DNA from: REEB481 sp964586595
GTDB lineage: Bacteria; Bacteroidota; Bacteroidia; NS11-12g; UBA955
Direction: 5' to 3'
Length of the DNA: 36,405 bases
Assembly: GCA_964586595.1 (NCBI GenBank)
Contig: CAZPHB010000021.1
Span: 1 to 36,405 of the forward strand
In this document: positions 25,392 through 32,802 of the stretch, piece by piece
How positions within the stretch are numbered: position 1 is the first letter of the stretch
How the letters are laid out: every line of letters starts with the position of its first letter
The notes under the pieces: model-generated
The model's input: only the letters and a program-made list of their open reading frames with translations
Told to the model about the DNA's origin: nothing
The model's database searches: none
Program-made: the position numbers and the translations under genes

Positions 25392-26417
25392 TTACTTCTT
25401 GGTTGCAGCCACCATGGGTTTGAAGGGGCCGTATTTGTGTTGTTTTTCGGCGAAGGCATCGCTGTATGGGCCAAACGGGTGATCCACCGGCTTTTTGGAA
25501 ACATCGGGCCAGTCATTGGGAACGGCTTTATGCGGGCGTTCCTGGGAGTTTACATAAGCGGCGATGTCCCACGCTTCTTCAGCCGTAAGCAGGGTGTTTT
25601 CGTGGGTCGCACCCAGGGGCATATTGGCGTGTATGTAGCGGGCGAAATTGCTCAGGCGATACAATCCGGCCGCATCGTTATAGCTGTTCTTCCCCCATAA
25701 AGGCGGATAAGTATATTCATTGCCTTCCGGGTTAAGGGTTCCGCCTCCGTTGGCCTGGTGACAGCTCTGGCATTTGGCGGTATAGGCCGTTTTTCCTTTG
25801 GAAGGATCGGCGGCCCGGTCCAGGTAAGCCAGTGTTTTCAACCCGGAGCCTTCTGCTTTTTTTCCTTTGGGAACATCTTTCCCCAGAAAGCGGATGTAGG
25901 CAGCAATGGCCTGCATTTCTTTGCTGTTGGTATCCAGCGCTGTTCCGTTCAGGCTGCGTTCAAAGCAGTCGTTTACCCTTTTGTAGATGTTTTCCATGCT
26001 GCCGCTTCGCGCCCGAAACTTGGGATAGGTGGAAGCCACAGAACCGTAGTTGTTGCCAAACACTTTGGTGCCGGCTTCCAGGTGGCAGTTCTGACAGTTT
26101 AGCCCGTTGCTGATGTGCGCCACCGAACCTTGCGGACCGAGGTATTTCGCGGTATGGGCAATCAGTTCCTTTCCGTAAAGCACTACAGCTTTCAAGGCTG
26201 CATCGTCCATCTGTTCCGGATTGGGTGCAGTCCAGTAAGTAGCTGCGGTTGTTTGTGGCGCAGCAATTACACTGTCCGGTGCCGTCTCTGCCAACTTATT
26301 GAGGGGCAGAAACAACATTCTTCCGATGTACAGGATGCCGAAGCCTACGAACAGCATCAGCACAAGCAGCATACGCAGCCCTCGGAACAACTGACGGGTT
26401 ACCTCCGGATGATTCAT
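25392..26417 (-). CDS. tsdA: TsdA-like dihaem cytochrome c (thiosulfate dehydrogenase/tetrathionate reductase family)
   Basis: A 341-residue cytochrome with an N-terminal membrane anchor (residues 14-36) and two class I haem domains. Haem 1: CQNCH (C108, C111, H112), with C151 in NDCFERSLNG at the position of the Cys axial ligand characteristic of TsdA. Haem 2: CQSCH (C216, C219, H220), with M266 in ANMPLG as likely ligand. Conserved blocks YPPLWGKNSYND and AAYVNSQERP also fit TsdA. The family oxidises two thiosulfates to tetrathionate or runs the reverse. It follows the second YeeE half gene by six bases and precedes soxB. SoxA-like function is an alternative. Confidence 0.8.
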   Translation of the reverse strand: MNHPEVTRQLFRGLRMLLVLMLFVGFGILYIGRMLFLPLNKLAETAPDSVIAAPQTTAATYWTAPNPEQMDDAALKAVVLYGKELIAHTAKYLGPQGSVAHISNGLNCQNCHLEAGTKVFGNNYGSVASTYPKFRARSGSMENIYKRVNDCFERSLNGTALDTNSKEMQAIAAYIRFLGKDVPKGKKAEGSGLKTLAYLDRAADPSKGKTAYTAKCQSCHQANGGGTLNPEGNEYTYPPLWGKNSYNDAAGLYRLSNFARYIHANMPLGATHENTLLTAEEAWDIAAYVNSQERPHKAVPNDWPDVSKKPVDHPFGPYSDAFAEKQHKYGPFKPMVAATKK

Positions 26418-26423
26418 ATTTTT

Positions 26424-26936
26424 TTAATGGGGAAGCTTTTCTCGAACCAGCCCATAGAACCAGGTTCCGGCAATGGCGCTGAGCAGGGTTACGGCAATCA
26501 CCGTGGCACCTGTGCCAATCTGTGCAAACAGTGGCCCGGGGCAGGCTCCGGTAATTGCCCAGCCTAGGCCGAACAGCAAACCGCCGAAAATCTGCCCTTT
26601 GTTGAACTTCTTTGGATGGATTTCAATGGCTTCCCCGTAAATGGTTTTGATGTTGCGTTTGCGGATGATGAACAGGCTCAAGGTACCCACGGCGATGGCA
26701 CTGGCAAACACGCCGTACATGTGAAATGACTGCAGCCGGAACATTTCCTGAATGCGAAACCAACTGATGATTTCTGCCTTTACGAAAATGATGCCGAACA
26801 GGATGCCTACCAAAGTATATTTCAGGTTATACCACCAGGGGTGTTGCAGTTCACTCTCGTTCACACACATGGTGTCCAGCGAGCGTACTTCGGAATCGGT
26901 GTTTTTGTGTTGTGCAGTTTGATTTTGTGTTTCCAT
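26424..26936 (-). CDS. YeeE/YedE-family sulfur-compound transporter, second half-size subunit
   Basis: This 170-residue membrane protein has about four helices and the YeeE signature FGLGWAITGACPGPLFAQIG, including the conserved Cys implicated in thiosulfate passage. A charged cytoplasmic N-terminus of about 35 residues precedes the first helix. Full-length YeeE has about nine helices; here the protein is split into this and the 189-residue gene upstream (six-base gap), as in PmpA/PmpB-like pairs. Together they probably form the importer of thiosulfate or a related sulfur species into the cytoplasm. Confidence 0.88.
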   Translation of the reverse strand: METQNQTAQHKNTDSEVRSLDTMCVNESELQHPWWYNLKYTLVGILFGIIFVKAEIISWFRIQEMFRLQSFHMYGVFASAIAVGTLSLFIIRKRNIKTIYGEAIEIHPKKFNKGQIFGGLLFGLGWAITGACPGPLFAQIGTGATVIAVTLLSAIAGTWFYGLVREKLPH

Positions 26937-26942
26937 GAATGG

Positions 26943-27512
26943 TTACATTGAAAGGATGTAGGGAAGGATGAGGTTGGCCATCAGGTAACCACCGGCCATA
27001 AAACAAGCAGAGGCAATCACGGAAGGCCATTGCAGCGAGGAGATGCCCATGATGGAATGTCCGCTGGTGCAGCCTCCGGCATAGCGGGTGCCGAAGCCAA
27101 TCATAAATCCGCCCAGCACCATCATGATGAATCCCTTCAGACTGAATAAAGTATTCCAGTTGAACAGATCAGACGGAACCAAACCCTCATAATTTTTGAT
27201 GCCGTAACTGCTCAGTTCGGCAGCCAGCTTGGGATGTACCTGCACAGGTTCAGGGTTCGCGAGCAGCTGCGCAGCAATCATTCCTCCGAAAAGTATGCCC
27301 ATTACGAAAAACAGGTTCCAACTTTCCTTTTTCCAATTGTATTTAAAAAAAGGTATTCCGGCGGGTATGCAGGCTGCACAGATGTGGCGCAGGGAGGAAG
27401 AAATACCGAAGGATTTATTTCCCAGAATAAGCAGGGCCGGCACCGTCAACCCTATTAATGACCCTGCCACATACCAGGGCCAGGGTTGTGAAATCCATTC
27501 GAATATGTTCAT
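26943..27512 (-). CDS. YeeE/YedE-family sulfur-compound transporter, first half-size subunit
   Basis: This 189-residue membrane protein has about five helices and the YeeE motif GFGTRYAGGCTSGHSIMG near residues 138-155. A second conserved Cys-containing segment, SLRHICAACIP, lies near residues 40-50. The ATG at 27512 (MNIFEWISQPWPW) is chosen: the frame extends upstream into the rhodanese gene but without family similarity. It lies eight bases after the rhodanese stop and six before its partner half gene. A heteromeric transporter for thiosulfate is inferred from family knowledge. Confidence 0.9.
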   Translation of the reverse strand: MNIFEWISQPWPWYVAGSLIGLTVPALLILGNKSFGISSSLRHICAACIPAGIPFFKYNWKKESWNLFFVMGILFGGMIAAQLLANPEPVQVHPKLAAELSSYGIKNYEGLVPSDLFNWNTLFSLKGFIMMVLGGFMIGFGTRYAGGCTSGHSIMGISSLQWPSVIASACFMAGGYLMANLILPYILSM

Positions 27513-27520
27513 GTTCTTTT

Positions 27521-27907
27521 TTAGTTGCAAGATACGTTTTGCCAGGGTCCCAAATTCTCCACATTTCGGATTCCGGCCTGTTCCAGCATCATTTTGGCAC
27601 TTGAAGCGCGACCGCCGCTGCGGCAAACAACAATTATCTTGTCGTAAGTCTTCAGGCTGTTGATTTTTGACTCAAATACCGGTCCGAGCGGATAGTTTAC
27701 ACTGCATGGGGCATGGCCGTCAAATTGCCATTCTTCGGGGGTGCGTACGTCAACGATGATGGTGTTCATGGTATCTATGTTTTGTTTGGTTTCTTGCGTT
27801 GGATTGTTTGCAGTTCCCTGAGCCGAAGAACTGCATGAACTTTGGGCAGCCATCAGCAACAGCGCCGGGAAGGTAAGGGTCATGAAGATTTGTTTCGTGC
27901 GGTTCAT
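27521..27907 (-). CDS. Exported rhodanese-domain sulfurtransferase
   Basis: This 128-residue single-domain rhodanese carries an N-terminal signal (MNRTKQIFMTLTFPALLLMA). A Cys follows at position 25, so it might be a lipoprotein, although the lipobox is poor. The rhodanese fold starts at IIVDVRTPEEW (residues 50-60) and the active-site loop is VCRSGGRAS with catalytic C95. Rhodaneses move sulfane sulfur between thiosulfate or persulfide and acceptors. It is the first gene of the eight-gene sulfur operon and lies 22 bases after the predicted transcription start of the promoter with the CRP-like box. A Met at residue 47 would give a cytoplasmic form. Confidence 0.9.
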   Translation of the reverse strand: MNRTKQIFMTLTFPALLLMAAQSSCSSSAQGTANNPTQETKQNIDTMNTIIVDVRTPEEWQFDGHAPCSVNYPLGPVFESKINSLKTYDKIIVVCRSGGRASSAKMMLEQAGIRNVENLGPWQNVSCN

Positions 27908-27934
27908 GGGAATTACTTTTGGGTTTTCGAACTA

Positions 27935-27980
27935 CAAAGTTGAAGATGATTGCAGGTGCCGAACGGTAACTGTAGTCACA
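27935..27980 (-). promoter_or_regulatory. Promoter of the sulfur operon with CRP/FNR-like palindrome (site A)
   Basis: On the + strand GGTAA-CTGTAG-TCACA lies at 27965-27980: GTAAC-N4-GTCAC with one perfect TCACA half of the TGTGA-N6-TCACA pattern. The - strand -7-like box CAACTTTG (27935-27942) lies 34 bp away, centre to centre. A weak -33 (TTC instead of TTG) overlaps the region just downstream of the palindrome, as expected for an activator-dependent promoter. The same arrangement recurs at 32751-32795 and 33611-33656. Confidence 0.55.
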
Positions 27981-28071
27981 TTTGGCATGTGCATGATGCA
28001 TGCAAAAAAAAACCAGGGATTTTTCCTCGAGCATACAGGATGTGTATTCCAGGTAAACCGAAGCCCGACTC

Positions 28072-28103
28072 TTTTGATTAAATTGCATCAAACACCATTT
28101 TTG
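28072..28103 (+). promoter_or_regulatory. Candidate promoter of the T9SS type B gene (TTTTG-N19-CATTTTTG)
   Basis: TTTTG at 28072-28076 and CATTTTTG at 28096-28103 resemble the -33 and -7 boxes with good spacing. Transcription would start near 28108, after the candidate TTG start at 28101. The region 27908-28154 otherwise holds the divergent sulfur promoter and an imperfect GCATG repeat at about 27985-28004. Confidence 0.45.
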
Positions 28104-28154
28104 TCAAGCTGGAAAATTTACCGCAACACGCTGAGGAAACTTGCCCATGGGCAG

Positions 28155-30247
28155 TTGTTCCGGTGTTTTGTATTGACCTTAACTTCAAGTCTGAATGGCC
28201 TGCAGGCGCAACACAACAACCATTGGTTTTTTGGGGAATACGCCGGACTGAATTTCAACGGTGGCATGCCGAATAATGTAAACGGCGGGAAATTAAATAC
28301 GATTGAGGGCTGCAGTGCATTCAGCGACGAGCGCGGGCAACTGCTGTTTTACACAGACGGAGTGAGCATTTGGGACCGGAACCACAACCGCATGCCCAAT
28401 GGTTCTGGAATGAAGGGCCATCCAAGTTCAACGATGTCCGCACTGATTGTGCCCCAACCCGGGAATGACCATCGGTATTATGTGTTCACCACTGCTGCCA
28501 CTGAGTCGCCGGATCCGGGAATTCAATACGCGGTGGTGGACATGCGCGAAAATAATGGCTTGGGCGATGTAGTTCAGGAGCCGGTNNNNNNNNNNNNNNN
28601 NNNNNNNNNNNNNNNNNNNNNNNNNNNNNNNNNNNNNNNNNNNNNNNNNNNNNNNNNNNNNNNNNNNNNNNNNNNNNNNNNNNNNATTCTGGCTGAAGGG
28701 AAAGCACGTATCTATGGTGTGGCTTTTTCTCCGGATGGCAGGCATTTGTATACGGGAAGCTATGCAGGGAATGGCGCCGTATGGCAATATGATTTAACTG
28801 TAGCAGATGGTTCATTGATACAGGCCACGGAAACCAGGGTCTCACCCCTTGGTATCAGAATATTCGCCATGCTCTTGGGGCCGGATGGCAAATTGTATTT
28901 CTCGGAATATGGCAAAACCTCTTTACACGTACTGGCCCAACCTAATTTATCGGGACTGCAAAGTGGATTTAAGGAACATGCCTTTGAACTGAACGGGAAA
29001 ACCACTTTGGTTGGACTTCCTGCCTTTGCTGTAAAACTTCCCACCTTCACCCATCGCATTTGTCCTGATGGAACTACCCATTTTAAAACCAACATCATCG
29101 CTGCAGACTCCATACAATGGGAAATCACAGATTCGGCGAATGCCGCGCTCGTGCTGCATCGGTTTACGGGCAAAAGCTTTGAATACCGTTTCAAGACACC
29201 CGGAACCTACAGCGTGCGGGTGGTTTTTTATGGCTATCTGGGGAAGGATACCGTGGCAAGATTTATTCAGATAAAAAGTACAGACTATTCGTTGTTCCCG
29301 TTCCGCGATACCCTCATTTGCCCCGGCGACGGCCTCTGGCTTTACACTAAAACGGAATTTGACCAATATCGCTGGCCCGATGCTTCCACAGGTAGAACTT
29401 TTCTGGTACGCCAACCGGGAACTTACCGTCTTGAAACGGAAAGCAATGGCTGTGTTTACCGCGACTCCATTCGCGTAGGGCATCGCCAACCGCCATTTGT
29501 CCATGCCGATACGAGCCTTTGTGCCGGCGATTCCTTTGCTGCGCCGCTTCCACAAATGGATTTCTACCGCCGCTTTGCGGATACCTTGTCTGAGCCCGTA
29601 CAACGAATCACCGAACGCGGAACCTATTATTACAGCCTGCGCTATGGTTCCTGCACGCATATAGATTCTGTGGAAGTAAACTTCAAAACCCTGCCCGTTC
29701 CAAAACTGGGAACCGATACCATCCTTTGCCATACGCAGGCATTTTTCCTGAGTTCGGGTACAGGTTTCGATTCTTTACGCTGGTCGGATGGCAGCCGGAA
29801 TGCGCTGTTGGAAGTAAGTCGCAGCGGCGTGTATTCCGTGGAGGTTTTTCAGGATGGATGTGCAGGCCGGGATACAATCCGTGTCACGCGCAGTTCCAAG
29901 CCGCAGCCCGTGTTCCCCGACAGCATGGCCTTGTGTGCCGGCACCAGCCTCTCCCTGGATGCAGGCCCGGATGCCGTCTGGCGCGACAACGCGACATTGC
30001 CGCCGCGCAGNNNNNNNNNNNNNNNNNNNNNNNNNNNNNNNNNNNNNNNNNNNNNNNNNNNNNNNNNNNNNNNNNNNNNNNNNNNNNNNNNNNNNNNNNN
30101 NNNNNNNNNNCCGACCCTGAATTCGGTTGGAACGGAGAAGTACAAGGCAGGCCGGTGCCCGAGGGCGTGTTTGTGTTTATGCTGTATGCCGTGGATTCAT
30201 TTGGGAAGCCCCACAGAATATCGGGCTCCCTGACGGTGCTGAAATAA
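28155..30247 (+). CDS. Large secreted surface protein with T9SS type B (gliding-motility-associated) sorting domain; two assembly gaps
   Basis: A signal peptide (FVLTLTSSLNGLQAQ) is followed by HNNHWFFGEYAGLNFN, the standard opening of Bacteroidota surface proteins with beta-propeller/Kelch-like repeats (for example VAFSPDGRHLYTGSYAGNG). Two or more Ig/PKD-like domains rich in DTxxCPGD and CxGDSF motifs come next. The last visible segment, GVFVFMLYAVDSFGKPHRISGSLTVLK ending at 30247, shown here as family-typical features rather than a full match, is the end of a CHU_C/T9SS type B tail. It is in another frame from the part before the 30011-30110 gap. No in-frame ATG fits; TTG 28155 is chosen, with CTG 28131 or TTG 28101 as alternatives. 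Confidence 0.8.
28586..28685. other. Assembly gap of exactly 100 N
   Basis: A placeholder gap inside the beta-propeller-like N-terminal part of the surface protein; reading frames on both sides agree. Confidence 0.95.
30011..30110. other. Assembly gap of exactly 100 N with a frame change across it
   Basis: The surface-protein frame before the gap and the T9SS tail after it are in different frames. The true gap is therefore not 100 bases, or a base error lies near it. Roughly the first half of the type B sorting domain is missing. Confidence 0.92.
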
Positions 30248-30439
30248 CGGGTTCGGTAAGCCGCGTAATTCCTTTCATGGAAGACCAGAAGATTGTTTTC
30301 CTCCAATGATTCATGTTCCATGTGAATGGTAATCCCACTTTAATGAAGATGTGCTTGAAGTCTGTATAAATACTTAATATCAGTCACCATTTTATTAGTC
30401 AATCAAATAGAGACTGATTTCCCTTTGCTCTAAGAAGAA

Positions 30440-30778
30440 TTATGCTTTTTGAATTTCAAGAATGTAGTTATGCAGTTGCAGTATTCTTGAAGTTAAAATA
30501 TCCCACACGATTTCATAGTCAATGCCGTAATAATCATGGATGAGTTTATCTCTGGTGCCCGCAATCTTCTTCCATTCTATGACATCATGCCTGGTTTTAA
30601 AAGCGTCGGTCAGTTTTTTAGTAGCCTCTCCAATAACCTCTAAACTTCGAATAGTAGCGCGGCATTATACTTCATCTGTCAAGAATTCATCCTTGGTCAA
30701 ATTGCCGGTATGATGAAGTAGAAAGCTGGTTTCTTCAAAAATATGCTTCAGCAATTCCTGATCATGATGGATAGACAT
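30440..30778 (-). pseudogene. hepT: HepT-like HEPN toxin (DUF86) with an in-frame stop
   Basis: From ATG 30778 to TAA 30440-30442 one frame gives 112 residue positions of clear HepT sequence, broken by a single TAA at codon 38 (30665-30667). Before it: HHDQELLKHIFEETSFLLHH; after it: RSLEVIGEATKKL, WKKIAGTRDKLIHDYYG and YEIVWDIL. The RX4HXY nuclease/AMPylation motif (RDKLIHDY) is intact but downstream of the stop, and no nearby in-frame ATG could rescue it. Its start overlaps the mntA stop by 17 bases. The region is visibly AT-richer than its neighbours, suggesting recent acquisition. A base error would restore a working toxin. Confidence 0.8.
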
Positions 30779-31073
30779 ATTCGACCTCCTTCAAGATGTG
30801 CGGACCTAGATGTTTACTGAGTGACTGCGGCGTAACAAGTTCCACTTTTCGACCCAATGAGGCTTCCAGAAAAAATGCCAAATCCATGAAGTTGTCGAAC
30901 GTTTTCTTTCCCGGGTAAAAATCCACGAGTAAATCTATATCGCTGTCCTCATGGATTTCATCACGGAGAAAGGAGCCGAATAAACGTATGGACTGAACGC
31001 CTAGTCGGTCAAGTATATCCTTCGATTTTGCAATGGATATTTCAATATCCTCCTTTGACTGAACTCGGGCCAT
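30762..31073 (-). CDS. mntA: MntA-like nucleotidyltransferase antitoxin
   Basis: A 103-residue minimal nucleotidyltransferase. The GSX10DXD motif is exact: G33-S34, then D45 and D47 within GSFLRDEIHEDSDIDLLVD. In characterised MntA/HepT systems the antitoxin transfers AMP groups to the Tyr of the toxin's RX4HXY motif and thereby neutralises it. It is transcribed first, from a good promoter at 31096-31126, and overlaps the hepT reading frame by 17 bases. With the toxin frame broken, it may be an orphan antitoxin. Confidence 0.9.
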   Translation of the reverse strand: MARVQSKEDIEISIAKSKDILDRLGVQSIRLFGSFLRDEIHEDSDIDLLVDFYPGKKTFDNFMDLAFFLEASLGRKVELVTPQSLSKHLGPHILKEVEYVYPS

Positions 31074-31095
31074 CGGTCAATGCATTGTTTGTAAA

Positions 31096-31126
31096 CAAAG
31101 ATAGGATGCTTACGAAGTGTAGCCAA
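31096..31126 (-). promoter_or_regulatory. Promoter of mntA-hepT (TTG-N20-TATCTTTG)
   Basis: On the - strand a perfect -7 element TATCTTTG (31096-31103) lies 20 bases from a TTG (31124-31126), giving a leader of about 16-18 bases to the mntA ATG at 31073. No operator-like repeat was identified. Confidence 0.65.
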
Positions 31127-31268
31127 CTGCTTTTAGGCTATTTAAAATTGCCAACACTTATAAGCTTACCTTTTCCTCCTGCAGTGTGAGTAGGAACTGA
31201 AGCAATACATCTTCCGGCGATTTATGATCAATTTGCCTGTTGTGTAAGCAAGTTTCCCAAAACGCAGA

Positions 31269-31291
31269 AAGCCCGACACTGGGCCGGGCTT
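31269..31291 (-). terminator. Intrinsic terminator after cstB
   Basis: AAGCCCG (31269-31275) pairs with CGGGCTT (31285-31291) around a nine-base loop. On the - strand it is followed by TCTGCGTTTT. It begins 23 bases after the cstB stop. Confidence 0.75.
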
Positions 31292-31314
31292 CTTGAGAAT
31301 CATGTTATGCGCAC

Positions 31315-32733
31315 TCAGGCTTTCATCACCTTGCTTTGGCACACGAAGTCGGTTTTGGGTACTTCGGTTTTGGCGATGGCATTAAAACCGCCTTCCACCT
31401 CGCTGAAGTTGCGGTAACCGCGTGCCTGCAGGATGGAAGCGGCAATCATGCTGCGGTATCCGCCGGCACAATGCAGGAAGAAATGCTGGTTCGGGTCAAT
31501 ATCACGCACCCACTGATTGATGTAGGCCAAGGGCTTGCTGTAGGCGTCTTCCACATGCTCGGCGGCGTATTCGCTTTCCTTGCGCACGTCAATCACCATG
31601 CTCTGTGCTTTATCGAATTTGGTGGCGAACTCATCCGGCGTGATGCGGTGCACGGTGTCCACTTCCTTACCCGCCTGCATCCAGGTGGCGAAACCGCCCT
31701 GCAGGTGTCCGAGTACATTGTCAAAGCCTACACGGCTCAGGCGCGTAACGGCTTCTTCTTCGGTTCCCGCATCGGTTACCAACAGGATGGCCTGGTTCAC
31801 ATCGCCAATCATCGCGCCAACCCAAGGTGCAAAATCGCCCTTCAGGCCAATGTTCACACTCTGGGGAATGAATCCTTTATGGAACTCTGCTGCAGCACGT
31901 GTATCCAGAATCAGGGCACCGGTTTCTTCCGCAGCCGCTTCAAAAGCATCTGCAGCAAGCGCGCGCATGCCGTTGTTCAGCACTTCGTTGAAGCTGGTAT
32001 AGCCTTTCTTGTTCATGGCCACGTTCATGCCGAAATAGGCCGGAGGAGGCAGCAGTCCGTCGGTAACTTCCTGCACAAACTCCTGTTCGGTCATGTTGGC
32101 ACGCAGGGCGTAGTTCTCTGCCTTCTGCTGTCCGATGGTAGATACGGTTTCCTTGCTCATGTTCTTGCCACATGCGCTGCCGGCTCCGTGTGCGGGATAC
32201 ACAACTACGTCGTCGGCCAGGGTCATGATTTTTGTGCGCAGGCTGTGGAACAGGGTAGCCGCCAGTTGCTCCTGGGTCATGGATGCGGCTTTCTGCGCCA
32301 GGTCGGGCCTTCCCACATCTCCGATGAACAGCGTATCACCCGAGAAGATGCAATGGTCCTTGCCGTTCTCGTCGATGAGCAGGTAGGTGGTGCTTTCCAT
32401 GGTATGGCCGGGCGTATGCAACACTTTGATTTTCACGTTGCCCACTTCAAAAAGCTGTCCGTCGGTGGCGTGGATGCAGTCAAACTCCGCCGCGGCATTG
32501 GGCCCGTACACGATGGGTGCGCCGGTGGCTTTGCTCAGGTCGAGGTGGCCGGAAACGAAATCAGCGTGGAAATGGGTTTCGAAGATGTACTTCAGCTTCA
32601 CGCCGTCGCGCTCCAGGCGGTTTAGGTAGGGTTGGATTTCGCGGAGCGGATCTACAATCGCTGCTTCACCATTGGAAGTGATGTAGTAGGCGCCTTGTGC
32701 CAGGCAGCCGGTATAAATTTGTTCAATATGCAT
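31315..32733 (-). CDS. CstB-like persulfide dioxygenase - pseudo-rhodanese - rhodanese fusion
   Basis: This cytoplasmic protein of 472 residues has three domains. The N-terminal metallo-beta-lactamase domain has THFHADF (H54, H56, D58), HTPGHT (H110), SGDTLF (D133) and PAHG (H182). Phe replaces the usual second His of HxHxDH, consistent with the mononuclear Fe site of persulfide dioxygenases. The middle rhodanese domain (LDTRAAAEFHKG) has LLVTDAG where the catalytic loop should be and lacks Cys. The last domain has HCAGGYRS with C422. Staphylococcus CstB has the same order and forms thiosulfate from persulfide. The ATG at 32733 (MHIEQIYTG) is preferred over 32745 from family starts and the promoter position. 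Confidence 0.88.
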   Translation of the reverse strand: MHIEQIYTGCLAQGAYYITSNGEAAIVDPLREIQPYLNRLERDGVKLKYIFETHFHADFVSGHLDLSKATGAPIVYGPNAAAEFDCIHATDGQLFEVGNVKIKVLHTPGHTMESTTYLLIDENGKDHCIFSGDTLFIGDVGRPDLAQKAASMTQEQLAATLFHSLRTKIMTLADDVVVYPAHGAGSACGKNMSKETVSTIGQQKAENYALRANMTEQEFVQEVTDGLLPPPAYFGMNVAMNKKGYTSFNEVLNNGMRALAADAFEAAAEETGALILDTRAAAEFHKGFIPQSVNIGLKGDFAPWVGAMIGDVNQAILLVTDAGTEEEAVTRLSRVGFDNVLGHLQGGFATWMQAGKEVDTVHRITPDEFATKFDKAQSMVIDVRKESEYAAEHVEDAYSKPLAYINQWVRDIDPNQHFFLHCAGGYRSMIAASILQARGYRNFSEVEGGFNAIAKTEVPKTDFVCQSKVMKA

Positions 32734-32750
32734 GTCGTGTTTCATGGGTA

Positions 32751-32795
32751 CAAAATTCGATGGGTAATTTAATGCTTTCCGTTACTTAGGTCACA
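32751..32795 (-). promoter_or_regulatory. cstB promoter with CRP/FNR-like palindrome (site B)
   Basis: The + strand reads CGTTA-CTTAGG-TCACA at 32780-32795 (GTTAC-N4-GTCAC). The - strand -7-like GAATTTTG is at 32751-32758, 33 bp away centre to centre. The 16-mer matches site A at 11 of 16 positions, including the whole GTCACA half. A start near 32746 favours ATG 32733 over 32745. Confidence 0.55.
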
Positions 32796-32802
32796 TATTC
32801 GT

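Noticed and set aside
27985..28004. Imperfect GCATG-rich palindrome next to an A-run in the divergent promoter region
   Set aside because: It has no second copy in the other sulfur promoters and no obvious spacing relation to either promoter.
30379..30418. ATCAGTC/GACTGAT inverted repeat downstream of hepT
   Set aside because: The loop of 26 bases is too long for a convincing terminator and 7-bp inverted repeats are expected by chance in AT-rich DNA.
30440..31073. Possibility that MntA/HepT marks a larger defence island
   Set aside because: Neighbouring genes are a surface protein and sulfur genes; no restriction, CRISPR, or other defence genes were recognised.
31158..31306. A ~50-codon - strand open frame downstream of cstB ending QFLLTLQEEKVSL
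   Set aside because: It looks somewhat protein-like but overlaps the cstB terminator, has no start codon with a promoter and no family match I recognise; chance is likely.
31336..32625. A 429-codon open frame on the + strand opposite cstB
   Set aside because: It is antisense to a gene with clear domain motifs, has no recognisable family features, and is explained by codon bias of the opposite strand.
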